A DNA stretch of 20,663 nucleotides from Intoshia linei (taxonomy: Eukaryota > Orthonectida > Rhopaluridae). Shown here one piece after another: positions 1 through 8,690 of the stretch (the first letter of the stretch is position 1; every line of letters starts with the position of its first letter). The position numbers and the translations under genes are program-made. The DNA lies in NCBI GenBank assembly GCA_001642005.1, contig LWCA01000679.1, forward strand, positions 1 through 20,663, written 5' to 3'. The notes beneath the pieces are model-generated. The model was not told the origin of the DNA. It saw only the letters and a program-made list of their open reading frames with translations, and did no database searches.

Positions 1-724
1 TTTATTATTAACTTTTCTTTGGAGTTATTTTCAAAACGAGTTTGCATTGTATAATAATACATATATTAATATTATACAGTGTAATTATAATTATTTTAAA
101 TAATTTTTACATGTTATCAATTTTAATAATAGTGTAATAATAAAATTTATAATTTTGTAATTTCACATTGAAATTATTTAATTAATTATGGTTATTAACG
201 CGTTTTCTTTATCTATCCAAATTTATGGTTATTGAACTAATTTTATTTTTATATTTTTATTTCACTGATTAAAGAATTTTATTAAAAATATTTTAATATT
301 TACATACAAAGTAATTACTATTTCATTAACTAACGCTATATCACAGTACAATTTCAGGTAACTTAATATTTTTTTTGTGTATTGTATTTTTGAATAGATT
401 TAGGTTACTATTGAATCTTAATTAGATTAAAACTTGTAAAATTTTGGGTGGAGTCAATGTGTAATACACATTAGGTATTTATTTAATCATATTTGCATAT
501 ATGTAACATACAGTGTTTGTAATACCATCAGTGTAAAAAATGGAGATACATATTCACTTATTACATTATCGATAAGAAAGTTTTGTATATGCGTTAAATT
601 AAACTTGAACTGTAATATAAGGATATACTAGTGTAGAAAGTGTTGATGCCAATTTAAAAACATTAAAGGCTAAATATAAGCTTATATAATAAGTATATTT
701 CATGCTCGAATTGTGTATTTTCAT
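1..724. other. A+T-rich non-coding stretch
   Basis: No open frame of note and no recognisable protein family on either strand. It holds short A/T runs and a few short inverted repeats, for example ATGTGTA against ATACACAT near 455-472. A TATATAA string at about 684-690 could be a TATA box for the gene at 798, but such strings are common in DNA of this composition. Confidence 0.5.
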
Positions 725-768
725 TATTGATTATAATCAATATGATATATTATAATTATAATATATCA
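725..768. promoter_or_regulatory. Two abutting perfect palindromes upstream of a small gene
   Basis: Bases 725-742 form a perfect 18-bp palindrome (half-site TATTGATTA). Bases 743-768, with no gap, form a perfect 26-bp palindrome (half-site TGATATATTATAA). The second ends 29 bases before the ATG at 798. Seen directly: every base pairs with its partner. Inferred: either a binding region for dimeric factors, a cruciform or hairpin in the 5' leader, or the scar of a small inverted-repeat element. A+T richness makes short palindromes common, but 26 perfect bases is well above what chance would usually give in 20 kb. Confidence 0.45.
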
Positions 769-797
769 CATTAAATTGTTTCATTTTAAAATTTGCA

Positions 798-1060
798 ATG
801 TTTATTAAAAGTATTTTGGTATTAACCGTGATATGCACAGTTTTATTTGTTACAAATGCTGCTGTGCCTAAATTTGAAGATTTCTTGAGTATCTATGACA
901 TGTCTCCGTTGGATCAATGCATAGTACAATGTTTGAAGGCACCCGTTAAGGTATTATCTCGGAGGTTCATGAAAATATGCCTTCGAAGACTCCAAAATTT
1001 ATTTAATAATGACGTTTATTTTAGTACCGTTGTGTAAATCAGTGTTTAAAAGAATACTAA
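798..1060 (+). CDS. Small secreted twin-CX3C peptide, two exons
   Basis: Predicted exons are 798-950 and 1025-1060, with a 74-nt intron (GTATTA...TTTTAG), giving 62 residues. Residues 1-21 are a clear signal peptide: MFIK, then a run of I/L/V, with likely cleavage after TNA. The mature part is about 41 residues. It has four cysteines (41, 45, 54, 58) in the pattern C-x3-C-x8-C-x3-C, and both CX3C units are followed by Leu-Lys, so the second half echoes the first. Read without splicing, the frame runs to 1037 (79 residues) but has an odd cysteine count of three, and the second unit is lost. That favours the spliced form. Twin CX3C spacing is known from cystine-stabilised helical hairpins, which include peptides of very different roles. 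No family is recognised and no function is claimed. Confidence 0.55.
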
Positions 1061-1776
1061 TTTAGTTACTTTCTAAATGTTACTGTAGTAGTTATAATAT
1101 CTATTGTTTAGTTGTTTGTGTTGATGTTTATATTTAATTAAAATGTTGAATTTAAATCAATGATCTTTCATATATTGGTTATGCGTTAAAAATACATTTT
1201 TTTGGCCTCTTTCTTGAAACCCAAGTTTAAAAAGTTTTATTGATGTCATCAAATTTAAAATACTGTATGATTCGTTAATAAGAGTTTTTAATAATTCATT
1301 AAATTTATAAATTATTTAAAATTGAAAATTTATCCTGATGTTATTATATTTAATGATTTTGTTTATATTCAATAGGATTTTTATATTTTATTGACTTTTT
1401 TTGCATGCATTACAAGTTATTTTATTTTTTTAAATTTTTCTTTTTTCTTCGTAGAAACATTGTTGAATATTCATTATTTATATTTACTTGAATTTATCTT
1501 ATTTTATTATTATTATTATATAATTTGAATTATAAATTATAGGTTATTTGTAATTTACTTTTGTAATTTTTATGAGTATCGATAAAATATATTTGCTCAT
1601 TAATTACATTAATTAGTGGGTGTTAAAATTTTGGTCGGATTGTATTGATTTTTCGTTGTAATAGATTTAAAAAAGACATTATTAATAAGTACAAATACAT
1701 CATATATCGATTTTTTTTTTCTGGAATAATTTTCTCTTATGCAATTAATAATACAATATAACTTGTTTTATATATT
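1061..1776. other. A+T-rich spacer without a recognised feature
   Basis: No coding signal on either strand. Contains poly(T) and TTA-type runs (for example 1500-1520). Probably the 3' flank of the small secreted gene followed by unique or decayed repeat sequence, up to the start of the interspersed repeat at about 1777. Confidence 0.4.
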
Positions 1777-2160
1777 AAAACTAGCTTGACTGTTGTGTAC
1801 TACGTACAAACAGCACCTAGCTCTGCCGAGGGCACATTTTTATAAAAAAATAAATTCATGTTGAAAATCTAACTTAAAAATCCTACTTTCACTAATATCA
1901 ATCTTTTAAAGGAGTGATTTCCAAATTTGTTTCAGGTGGAACCATCATATCACATTAGTTTTTACTTTAAAGTAAATTATTCCATCTTAATTTTTTGTTT
2001 GTTAACATTTGCGTAAAGAATTTTAAAAACAATTTTTTATCCCATTTTTTTAATTTATTAGACGAATGTGTCTATAATATTAAAAATAAAGTAAAAACAG
2101 TACAATCCTAAAAATTGTCATAAATAGCATAAATATTAGAAAAAATAAATGTATAAAATA
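1777..2160 (+). repeat. Interspersed repeat A (terminal-repeat copy next to integrase)
   Basis: About 380 bp. It matches 12541-12918 on the opposite strand closely and 11492-11806 on the same strand more loosely. All three copies share a core reading CCTAG-C/T-TCTGCCGAGGGC, then the same order of landmarks, ending (in this copy and the 12541 copy) with TACAATCCTAAAAATTG and an A-rich tail. The outer edge is similar in all three (AAAACTAGCTTGAC, AAAACTAACTTGAC, ATACTAGGTTGAC). The other two copies face each other as inverted repeats, so this unit is probably a terminal inverted repeat. Similarity stops near 2160, immediately before the integrase frame opens. Confidence 0.75.
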
Positions 2161-3029
2161 TAATATTAAAACCAGTATTATGTAATACGTTCAACGAACT
2201 TTGGCAAGTGGATATTATGGGACCACTTCCTGTATCTAATAATGGAAATAAATACGTAATAAATATGATAGATCACTACTCTAGTCTATTGGAAAGCGTA
2301 GCAGTTCCAGATATTATCGCTGAAACATTTATTACTGCCTTGTATAAATTGATAATTTTAAAATATGGCCCTCCTTCCGAGATTCATACAGATATGGGAA
2401 AACAGTTCGAGTGTTCCTTAGTTAATGAATTATGTGACACACTGGGTATAACAAAATCTAATTCACGTCCGTATCAACACAACGAAAATGGAAAAGTTGA
2501 ACGCGCGAACAGGACCCTCATGGAAAAACTCAGAATATTGTGTAAACCAGAATTCACCGACTGGGATGAAAAAATTGACGAGATTGTTTATGCATTTCGA
2601 GCACTTATGTTTTCTAGGACTGGCATATCACTCTTAAAACTCGTATTTGGTATGAAAAATGACGATAATATGGAAAAGATCAATAATTATACAAAGAAAT
2701 ATCTGAAAAATAATTTTGACAAAAAAGTACAGAAATCTCATTCTAACCATAATGACATTTATGTTCCAAATTTACCTATAAAATCAAAAAACCAAAAACC
2801 TTATAAACAAAGAGATCAACGAAATTGTAATCCGCCTAAAGATTTAGACGATTACGATTTAATGTCAACTAATCATATTCACCAGCATAGCATTAAAAAT
2901 TCATATGAATATATGATTTATAGTTCGCCAGATTACATATCATCTTTAATGAAATATCAGGAGGAGCTACGACTCGGAGATAATGCTGATCCTCACATAC
3001 ATCGTGTATTTGTCATTATGAAAATTTGA
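2157..3029 (+). CDS. DDE integrase (rve fold) of a transposable element, 5'-truncated
   Basis: The frame is open from 2157 to the stop at 3027-3029, about 290 codons. Catalytic residues of a retroviral-type integrase core are all present: D in WQVDIMGPLP (2211-2213), D in IHTDMGKQF (2391-2393) and E in NGKVERANRTL (2499-2501). The last two are separated by 35 residues, as in Ty3/gypsy, Polinton and Ginger integrases. There is no ATG before the first catalytic Asp (the first in-frame Met follows it) and no N-terminal zinc finger, so the 5' end is missing or lies in another exon. The tail after about residue 150 is polar, Asn/Lys-rich and not recognised. No reverse transcriptase or RNase H is seen nearby. 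It lies between repeat A and repeat D, which also occur together without an integrase at 11492-12918. The unbroken frame suggests recent activity or retention, and host domestication is possible but not shown. Confidence 0.8.
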   Translation, partial: NIILKPVLCNTFNELWQVDIMGPLPVSNNGNKYVINMIDHYSSLLESVAVPDIIAETFITALYKLIILKYGPPSEIHTDMGKQFECSLVNELCDTLGITKSNSRPYQHNENGKVERANRTLMEKLRILCKPEFTDWDEKIDEIVYAFRALMFSRTGISLLKLVFGMKNDDNMEKINNYTKKYLKNNFDKKVQKSHSNHNDIYVPNLPIKSKNQKPYKQRDQRNCNPPKDLDDYDLMSTNHIHQHSIKNSYEYMIYSSPDYISSLMKYQEELRLGDNADPHIHRVFVIMKI

Positions 3030-3234
3030 TTGATCGGTCTATAGTTGAAAGTAACCGATTACAGGAAATACCTGATTTTTGATAGACCCAATTCTTTATT
3101 TTCTTATTAATTAATATATCAATCCTCTTATTATTCTTATAAATTCTCAATACGCCGATAAAATACTTTTACGGGGAAGGTGTAGTATCCTAACGATACT
3201 ATTAATATATTTATCGTCATTATCATTCTCCCTT

Positions 3235-3353
3235 ATTATCAATCAAGACAACAAAATCTTATTAAAATATTTAATTATTTCAATTAAATCTTAATCCATA
3301 ACTATCTTGGCCAAGGTTATTACAATATTAACAAAGTTTTGTTGATTGATAAT
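3235..3353. repeat. Short imperfect inverted repeat (hairpin-like)
   Basis: The left arm (3235-3260, ATTATCAATCAA then AACAAAA) is the reverse complement of the right arm (3331-3353, TTTTGTTGATTGATAAT) apart from a small gap. The centre holds the palindrome CTTGGCCAAG. It could be a tiny MITE or part of the surrounding element. No target duplication was established. Confidence 0.4.
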
Positions 3354-3648
3354 GTACTTAGATCTATATATATTGATATTGATTATATTGTTACTGTTTC
3401 GTAGTTTAGTTTCTTATTTAAATTTGAATGTTTTAATAAAAATGTTTTGAAAATGAAAATTTGAAATTTAAAAATTGCGTAGCAATGAAAAAAATTCCAA
3501 AAGAATGAATTATGTATATTTTCACCCATATGTCTTTATTGGAAATGGATAGATGTACAATGTACATTTTTTTGAATTTGTAGGATCAATATTTACATTT
3601 TTTAATTTTAAACGAAATATTTGAAAATATTGGTTGATAATATATTAA

Positions 3649-3944
3649 AAATTATTTTTCACCGGTGATGCGTAGATTTCTGGAATTGAAATTTTGTATT
3701 TATATTAACTGGAATAAGCTCTATCAGAATAATTTTTTTTAAAGGTTAAACTTTTGTATTTATATCAACTGGAATAAGCTCTATCAGAATAATTTTTTTT
3801 TTTAAATTTCTGACCATTAATTATTTCATATTTTTTGTTTAAATAAAATATTTCGGAAAAAAAATATATGAATACTAAAATGCTTTTTTGACCGTGAAAT
3901 CGTCACTTATCAGATTGAAATTTTTATGTGTGTTAACAGAATAC
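3649..3944 (+). repeat. Interspersed repeat D (internal part of the A-type element)
   Basis: About 300 bp, matching 12178-12413 on the opposite strand over its full length. Shared stretches include ATGCGTAGATTTCT, CAACTGGAATAAG, AAAATGCTTTTTTGACCGTG and GTGTGTTAACAG. In both loci D lies on the inner side of a copy of repeat A in the same relative orientation, which ties D to the same element family. This copy has an extra internal tandem duplication that the other lacks. Confidence 0.7.
3691..3810 (+). repeat. 60-bp tandem duplication inside repeat D
   Basis: Two adjacent 60-base units (3691-3750 and 3751-3810) share TTTTGTATTTATAT, AACTGGAATAAGCTC and TATCAGAATAATTTT nearly unchanged. The homologous copy at 12178-12413 contains the unit only once, so the duplication arose in this copy. 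The near identity of the units suggests it is recent. Confidence 0.8.
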
Positions 3945-4432
3945 AATTGTACCACCTGTAAATTATTTGAAATTTTAAGGCTGTTTTCATTAAAAAAAGA
4001 AGGGTAATTTGTGGTTTTGGCCCTGAATATATTTTTTTTAAATTTAAATTCATGTAATGTTTATGATTTTAAAATCCGCATCAGCGTATATATTTTTTAA
4101 ATTCTGCAACTCGTTTGATTTTCAAAAAGAGAGACAACAGGGGTTTTTGACCCATAAGATGTGAAATTAGGAGGTTGAAATTTATCTTATTATACGTCCA
4201 GGAAAAAACTGTATTTGAAATGTGGTCTTTAAAAAATTCTAAGAGTGGTAGTTATTTCATTAAAGTCACATATACACACAAAAAAATCATATAGCCTTTT
4301 ATATAAGTTAGGATAGTTACATCGCCCTGAATTGATTGGCGTATTATGACCTAAACTGATTAAATTTCTGATAGGATTTTTTATGTGTATAAATAAGTGA
4401 ACTATTATTATTTTAATTTTATATAATTTTAG
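3945..4432. other. Non-coding stretch with degenerate D-like motif
   Basis: No exon recognised. At 4171-4206 there is a weak further copy of the motif seen three times in repeat D (GGTTGAAATTT, then T/A-rich sequence, then CCAGGAAAA). A GTTTTTGACCC at about 4142-4152 parallels the TTTTTTGACCG of D. The remainder up to the first visible cullin exon shows nothing I can name. Confidence 0.35.
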
Positions 4433-7400
4433 TGAAGAAATGTTTACAAAATAACCAAATATTGAAATCCAGCTTTGATCGGGTAAAATTAAAAAATATT
4501 TTTTTTAAAATTTATTCAGGCAGCCAGGAAATTTTTAAATAAAAATGCTATAACAGAGTATCAATTGGATCATAGTAAATACGATCCCAACAAATCTTCT
4601 GAATATTTGTCTAGATATATTGATATAATACTCCAGCAATCGTAATTTAAATAAATTATAAATTTCTAAATTGTTTTAGTAATAAAGTAAAGACTGGTGT
4701 TATTACAGAAGAAGATATAGACCCCATTGTAAATTTTATTTGTCTAAAATCTTAATGATGGCTTTAATGTGTTGATATTAAATTAAAAGTTTATCGTTGA
4801 TACGTTTAGATGCCAAATTTGAATTTTCAATGGAATATATTTGTTTAATGTTATTTATTTTAGATGATTGTGTTTAAATTTTTGGAATCTCGAGACGTTT
4901 TTCAAGAGTACATTTGCCGAAGTTTATCAAAAAGGTTATGTCGATCTGAATTAATTCTTGATGATGGAGAGCTCTTATTTATTCAGAAATTGAAGGTAGT
5001 AAAATGTGTATAATATATTAATGTATTAGGAAGTGTGTGGTGCTGAGTATACCAATAAGTTGAAACAATTATTTGAAGATTGGAAAACGAGCAAATCATA
5101 TACACAGGGAAAATTTAAGGAATATATGCAGAGTCAAAAATCTTCTGGACGTATGTTTTGGTGAGGTGTTGATTAATCTTTTTTAGCTGAAATGAATATT
5201 AATGTGTTTCGGTCTTCTATTTGGCCTTATGCTACTAATAATGTTTTAATTGCTCCGAATGAGGTTTATATAAAATTTTTGTTTTATTCATTTATCTCTA
5301 ATAGATGAAACCCTATATCCGTCATTTCGAAAAGTTTTATTCCGACATGTATACTAACAGAAAACTCAATTGGATAAATAGTCACGGTCGAGCTGAAATT
5401 GTGACTCATGGTTTTTCGAAACAATTTGTGTTTGTTGTAATTTTTAATATTTAATGATTTTTTTGTTTAATTGTTTTTTTAGGTTTCTTCAATTGAAGCT
5501 ACAGTTTTGCTATTATTTAATAATGCAGAATTATATACTTTTCAACGTATTAAGAAGAAAGTTCCTGTGCCAGAGGTTTTTAGATAAAATTTTTAATTTA
5601 ATTTTTTAAATTTTAGGCTACGTTGGCACAAATTATGCACATTTTTGTTATGTCCCGGCTTGTAGTTCAAATACCTGCGTCTACCGGATCCCGAACAGAA
5701 CAAATTGAGTCTATTAATGATGCTACCGTTTTTAAAATTTATAATGATTATAACAAGTAATTTTTTACGTAGGTCCATTCAAAAGTTTACTAAATTTACA
5801 TTATTAACTTTTTGATACCTGAGACACAACTTAAATTTGAAATCTCAACCTTGCAGGAAAAGATTAATTGCATAAACGCTGAAAATATTAGAAAACAAAC
5901 AATACTTTGTTTAAATAACTTGAATTATCAAGAAATTTTTTTAACAAAGACCCGAACTTTAAATTTTTTAATCTCCTATAAACGGTAGGAACAACAATTG
6001 AAATGTAAGCGCTTCAAAACTGATTAATATCTAGAAAAAATTATATTAACTGGCTATCGTGAAATAGGGTTACCAACATTAAGTTATCATCAACCCGAAT
6101 TTTTGGCTGAAGCGTGTTATTTTTTTTGTTATTTAAAAAATTTTTTGACGGCCTATTTTACTTTGGGGTTTCTTTTTTTAAAAATAATAATAGTTTACAC
6201 AATTTTTATTGCAAATTTCATAATGAATACTTTAAATTTTTCATAACAAATAGCAAATAGCACATTTCAAAATGACTTCATGATGAATACTTTAAAGAAA
6301 AAAACAAATGACACAACCCAAAAGACAAGATCAAAATCAATTGAATTTTGTGTGTAATTCGCTTATTCATCCAATATAAATAAAATATGTCTGATCTGAT
6401 AATTTTGATTGAAATATTTGAATTACCCTGAGAAATATCACTTAACCCTGAGCCCTGAGTTAAATTTGAAAACCTGAAGTCTCAGGTGAAAATAACGCAG
6501 TTGGAAACCCTATCGTGAAAAGATCCTTTATACATTCAATTGTATATCTTTATGGTGAAATTAAAAAAAAAGTTTGAAATTTACATAGCTCAGTTTCTAA
6601 AAAGGTCCACCTTTTGAAAAAGTGACTTGTGATCTGTCACTACTGTATATTAGGGACCTCTAGTTGATTGAACCGTTTTTAGTGTAGTCAATGAGTATTA
6701 CTCATAGTCATGTCAATAATAAACCTTAATTGTTTATTTTTTTACAGTATTCACAATTAATTCAAAATTTATATCATAGATCAGCATTGCTGATTCAGCA
6801 ACTATTAAATTAAATTTGTAATTTCAGGTTATCATCCTCGGTTATATTACAATATTACAATTGTAGTTTTGATTTATTAAACTTATATCAGATAACAATC
6901 ATGTAATTATTTAGTAAAAAATTGAGAATAAATTTAAATGTGCCAATAAAAAATGAACTTAAAACCGATAATAATAACATTAACCGTCATATTGATGAAG
7001 ATAGAAAAACGCTTTTACAGGTAAAAAGATTTTAATTTGTTTTTGTGGTTTTTTATCTAATACTCTATATTTAGGCCATTATTGTTAAATTTGTGAAAAC
7101 GAACAAAGTGTGCAGTCTAGCTGACATCGTCAATGAATCGAAAAGAGCTACTATCGGTCATTTTCAAATTACAGATTTTTATATTAAGGTATTTTTTTGA
7201 TATCTATCTATCGATTCAATCTGCTTTTTTATAATTAGTTTATTTTTAGTTTATTCATAATATTGTTCATTATTTAAATGTCAATATTATACGGGCTAAT
7301 TCCTCGTTAACGGAATAATTGGTCCAGAAAAAAATTTCATTCCGTCAACAAGCAATTTTTTTGGAAAAAATATTCTCGTTAACGAAATTTTTTATACATA

Positions 7401-8110
7401 ATCCCAAATTATCCCAAAGCCTAGACGACTGCTAGAGATTGACTTTTACCGATATTTTTTTGAAAAACACGATTTTACTAAATTTTATATTGAAAAACCT
7501 TTAATTTTTTTATCAATGTTTTATATTTCATGTTTCCCTTGGAGTCCGAAAAAATAAATATTTTAAAATGGTGGTCCATACACTATTTAAACATTAATTA
7601 ATAATTTGAACCGGGAACCACTGCATTAAAACAATGAAAAAATTTTGATTTTCATTCCACTTAACCTATATTTGCATTTTATTTCATATAATTAATAATC
7701 AACCATTCATCAAGAAAATTTATTTTTTTACGTATCTAAAGCTTATAATTTAAACCGAAAAATATTTAGCATAATTATGATACTAGTCATTTTAATTTAA
7801 AATTTAACGGAATTTTTGTACTTCAGAAAAATTCACAGTCCGTTAATCAGGAATTTTTATTCGTTAAATAGGAATTAGCCTTTATTATGATTTTCTTCAA
7901 TTTTCATTGTTGGCTATTTCAGAACTAATAATAGTTACTGTTGATGTTGACTGAACGTTCAACATCAGTACATTATTTAATTTAACATTAGTGTGAACAT
8001 TTTAAATCAAATGAAATTTAAATTTTTAGAAGGTAATTGATGGATTGGTAGATAAAGAATATTTAACGCGGGACGAACCTAATAAGGAAATATATCATTA
8101 TGTAGCATAA
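4433..8110 (+). CDS. CUL1-like cullin, C-terminal half (12 exons)
   Basis: Exons: 4433-4482, 4520-4641, 4680-4728, 4864-4995, 5030-5150, 5187-5263, 5305-5436, 5483-5575, 5617-5756, 6915-7020, 7075-7188, 8030-8110. All junctions are GT-AG and keep one frame, giving about 404 residues and a stop at 8108-8110. Landmarks: FLNKNAIT, YLSRYIDIIL, IMIVFKFLESRDVFQEY, SLSKRL, GAEYTNKL, the WPYATNN strand, NRKLNWI, KKLRINLNVPIK, IDEDRKTLLQ, and a C-terminal winged helix ending EKEIYHYVA-like (NKEIYHYVA). In the family this half binds the RBX RING protein and is NEDD8-modified. The acceptor Lys appears kept, in IVKFVKTNKV. Segment lengths fit CUL1 best, for example DDGELLFIQKLK matches its spacing. It would scaffold an SCF-type ubiquitin ligase. 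The N-terminal half (about 370 residues, adaptor binding) is not in the window: the exons lie farther upstream beyond the 1777-4206 element, or the gene is truncated. Sequence is divergent, so a paralogue is possible. Confidence 0.85.
6065..6512. mobile_element. Non-autonomous hAT-type element (MITE) in a cullin intron
   Basis: 448 bp inside the 1158-nt cullin intron 5757-6914. The ends are 13-bp terminal inverted repeats, TAGGGTTACCAAC on the left and TAGGGTTTCCAAC read inward from the right (12 of 13 match). It is flanked on both sides by the exact 8-bp duplication TCGTGAAA (6057-6064 and 6513-6520). An 8-bp duplication with TAGGG-type ends fits the hAT superfamily. No transposase remnant is seen inside. 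Confidence 0.85.
7291..7882. mobile_element. TIR element in the last cullin intron
   Basis: About 590 bp within intron 7189-8029. The left end GGCTAATTCCTCGTTAACG (from 7294) is mirrored at the right by CGTTAAATAGGAATTAGCC (to 7880), and similarity continues inward for some tens of bases with gaps. TATTAT flanks both sides (7285-7290 and 7883-7888) and may be the target duplication, but in such DNA this is weak. The superfamily is not recognised. It carries one copy of repeat E. Confidence 0.65.
7452..7569 (+). repeat. Repeat E, copy 1
   Basis: About 118 bp matching 19913-20029 on the same strand. Shared strings include ATATTTTTTTGAAAAACACG, then ATTTTAC, TATTTCATGTTTCC and TTGG-A/G-TCC-A/G-AAAAAATA. 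It sits in the interior of the TIR element at 7291-7882, so the second copy is probably an internal fragment of a related element. Confidence 0.75.
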
Positions 8111-8157
8111 ATCAAAAATGTATACATTATTACATTTTAATTACTCACTTATTAGTG

Positions 8158-8163
8158 AATAAA
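8158..8163 (+). promoter_or_regulatory. Candidate poly(A) signal of the cullin gene
   Basis: AATAAA begins 47 bases after the cullin stop codon and is followed by a TTTGTTATTGTTTC stretch that could serve as a downstream U/GU-rich element. The position is normal for a short 3' UTR. Confidence 0.5.
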
Positions 8164-8690
8164 TTTGTTATTGTTTCATTCTTACTAATGACTCTTGTAA
8201 AAACTTTAAACAATTATTATAATGAAATAATAATGTATGTTAAATTATTTATTTTAATACATATAATATCAAGCTACCTGATTATTCAACAATAAGAAAA
8301 TTTTTGGAAAAATTTTTTTCTCTGATATCTAAATAAATATAATGTAGACTAAATTTGTCGATAAATTAAAATTAGTGATATTCAATAAATATTTATAGGG
8401 TACTGGGCTAATGATTTGAATATATAGGCTTTTATGTATACTTTATGTATTAAAAGTAAGTATCCACATGACCTAATAAGGTGAATAGAAACAATTGTAA
8501 AATGTAAACAAACTGAATTACGAATAGTTGAATAAAAGTAATTAATTTTTTACTCTACTGTAGATATTCGTAAATATTTTTTCAGTCTATTATACTGTAT
8601 TGATACATAAATAACAACTAAATTCTACTTCTTAATGCTAAATCGATTTTCTCAAACATTTTGATTTAAATTATAGGTGGCACAAATATT
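8164..8690. other. Intergenic spacer between cullin and SAXO genes
   Basis: No gene or repeat recognised. It must hold the cullin 3' end and the SAXO promoter and leader. No convincing TATA box or other site can be separated from the general A+T background. The SAXO start codon at 8691 is preceded by CACAAATATT. Confidence 0.45.

Noticed and set aside
3150-3215. G-containing patch with paired TAGTATCC/ACGATACT that looked like a tRNA arm
   Set aside because: No acceptor stem, anticodon arm or T-loop could be assembled.
5593-5778. 61-codon minus-strand frame
   Set aside because: Overlaps a cullin exon antisense and has no support of its own.
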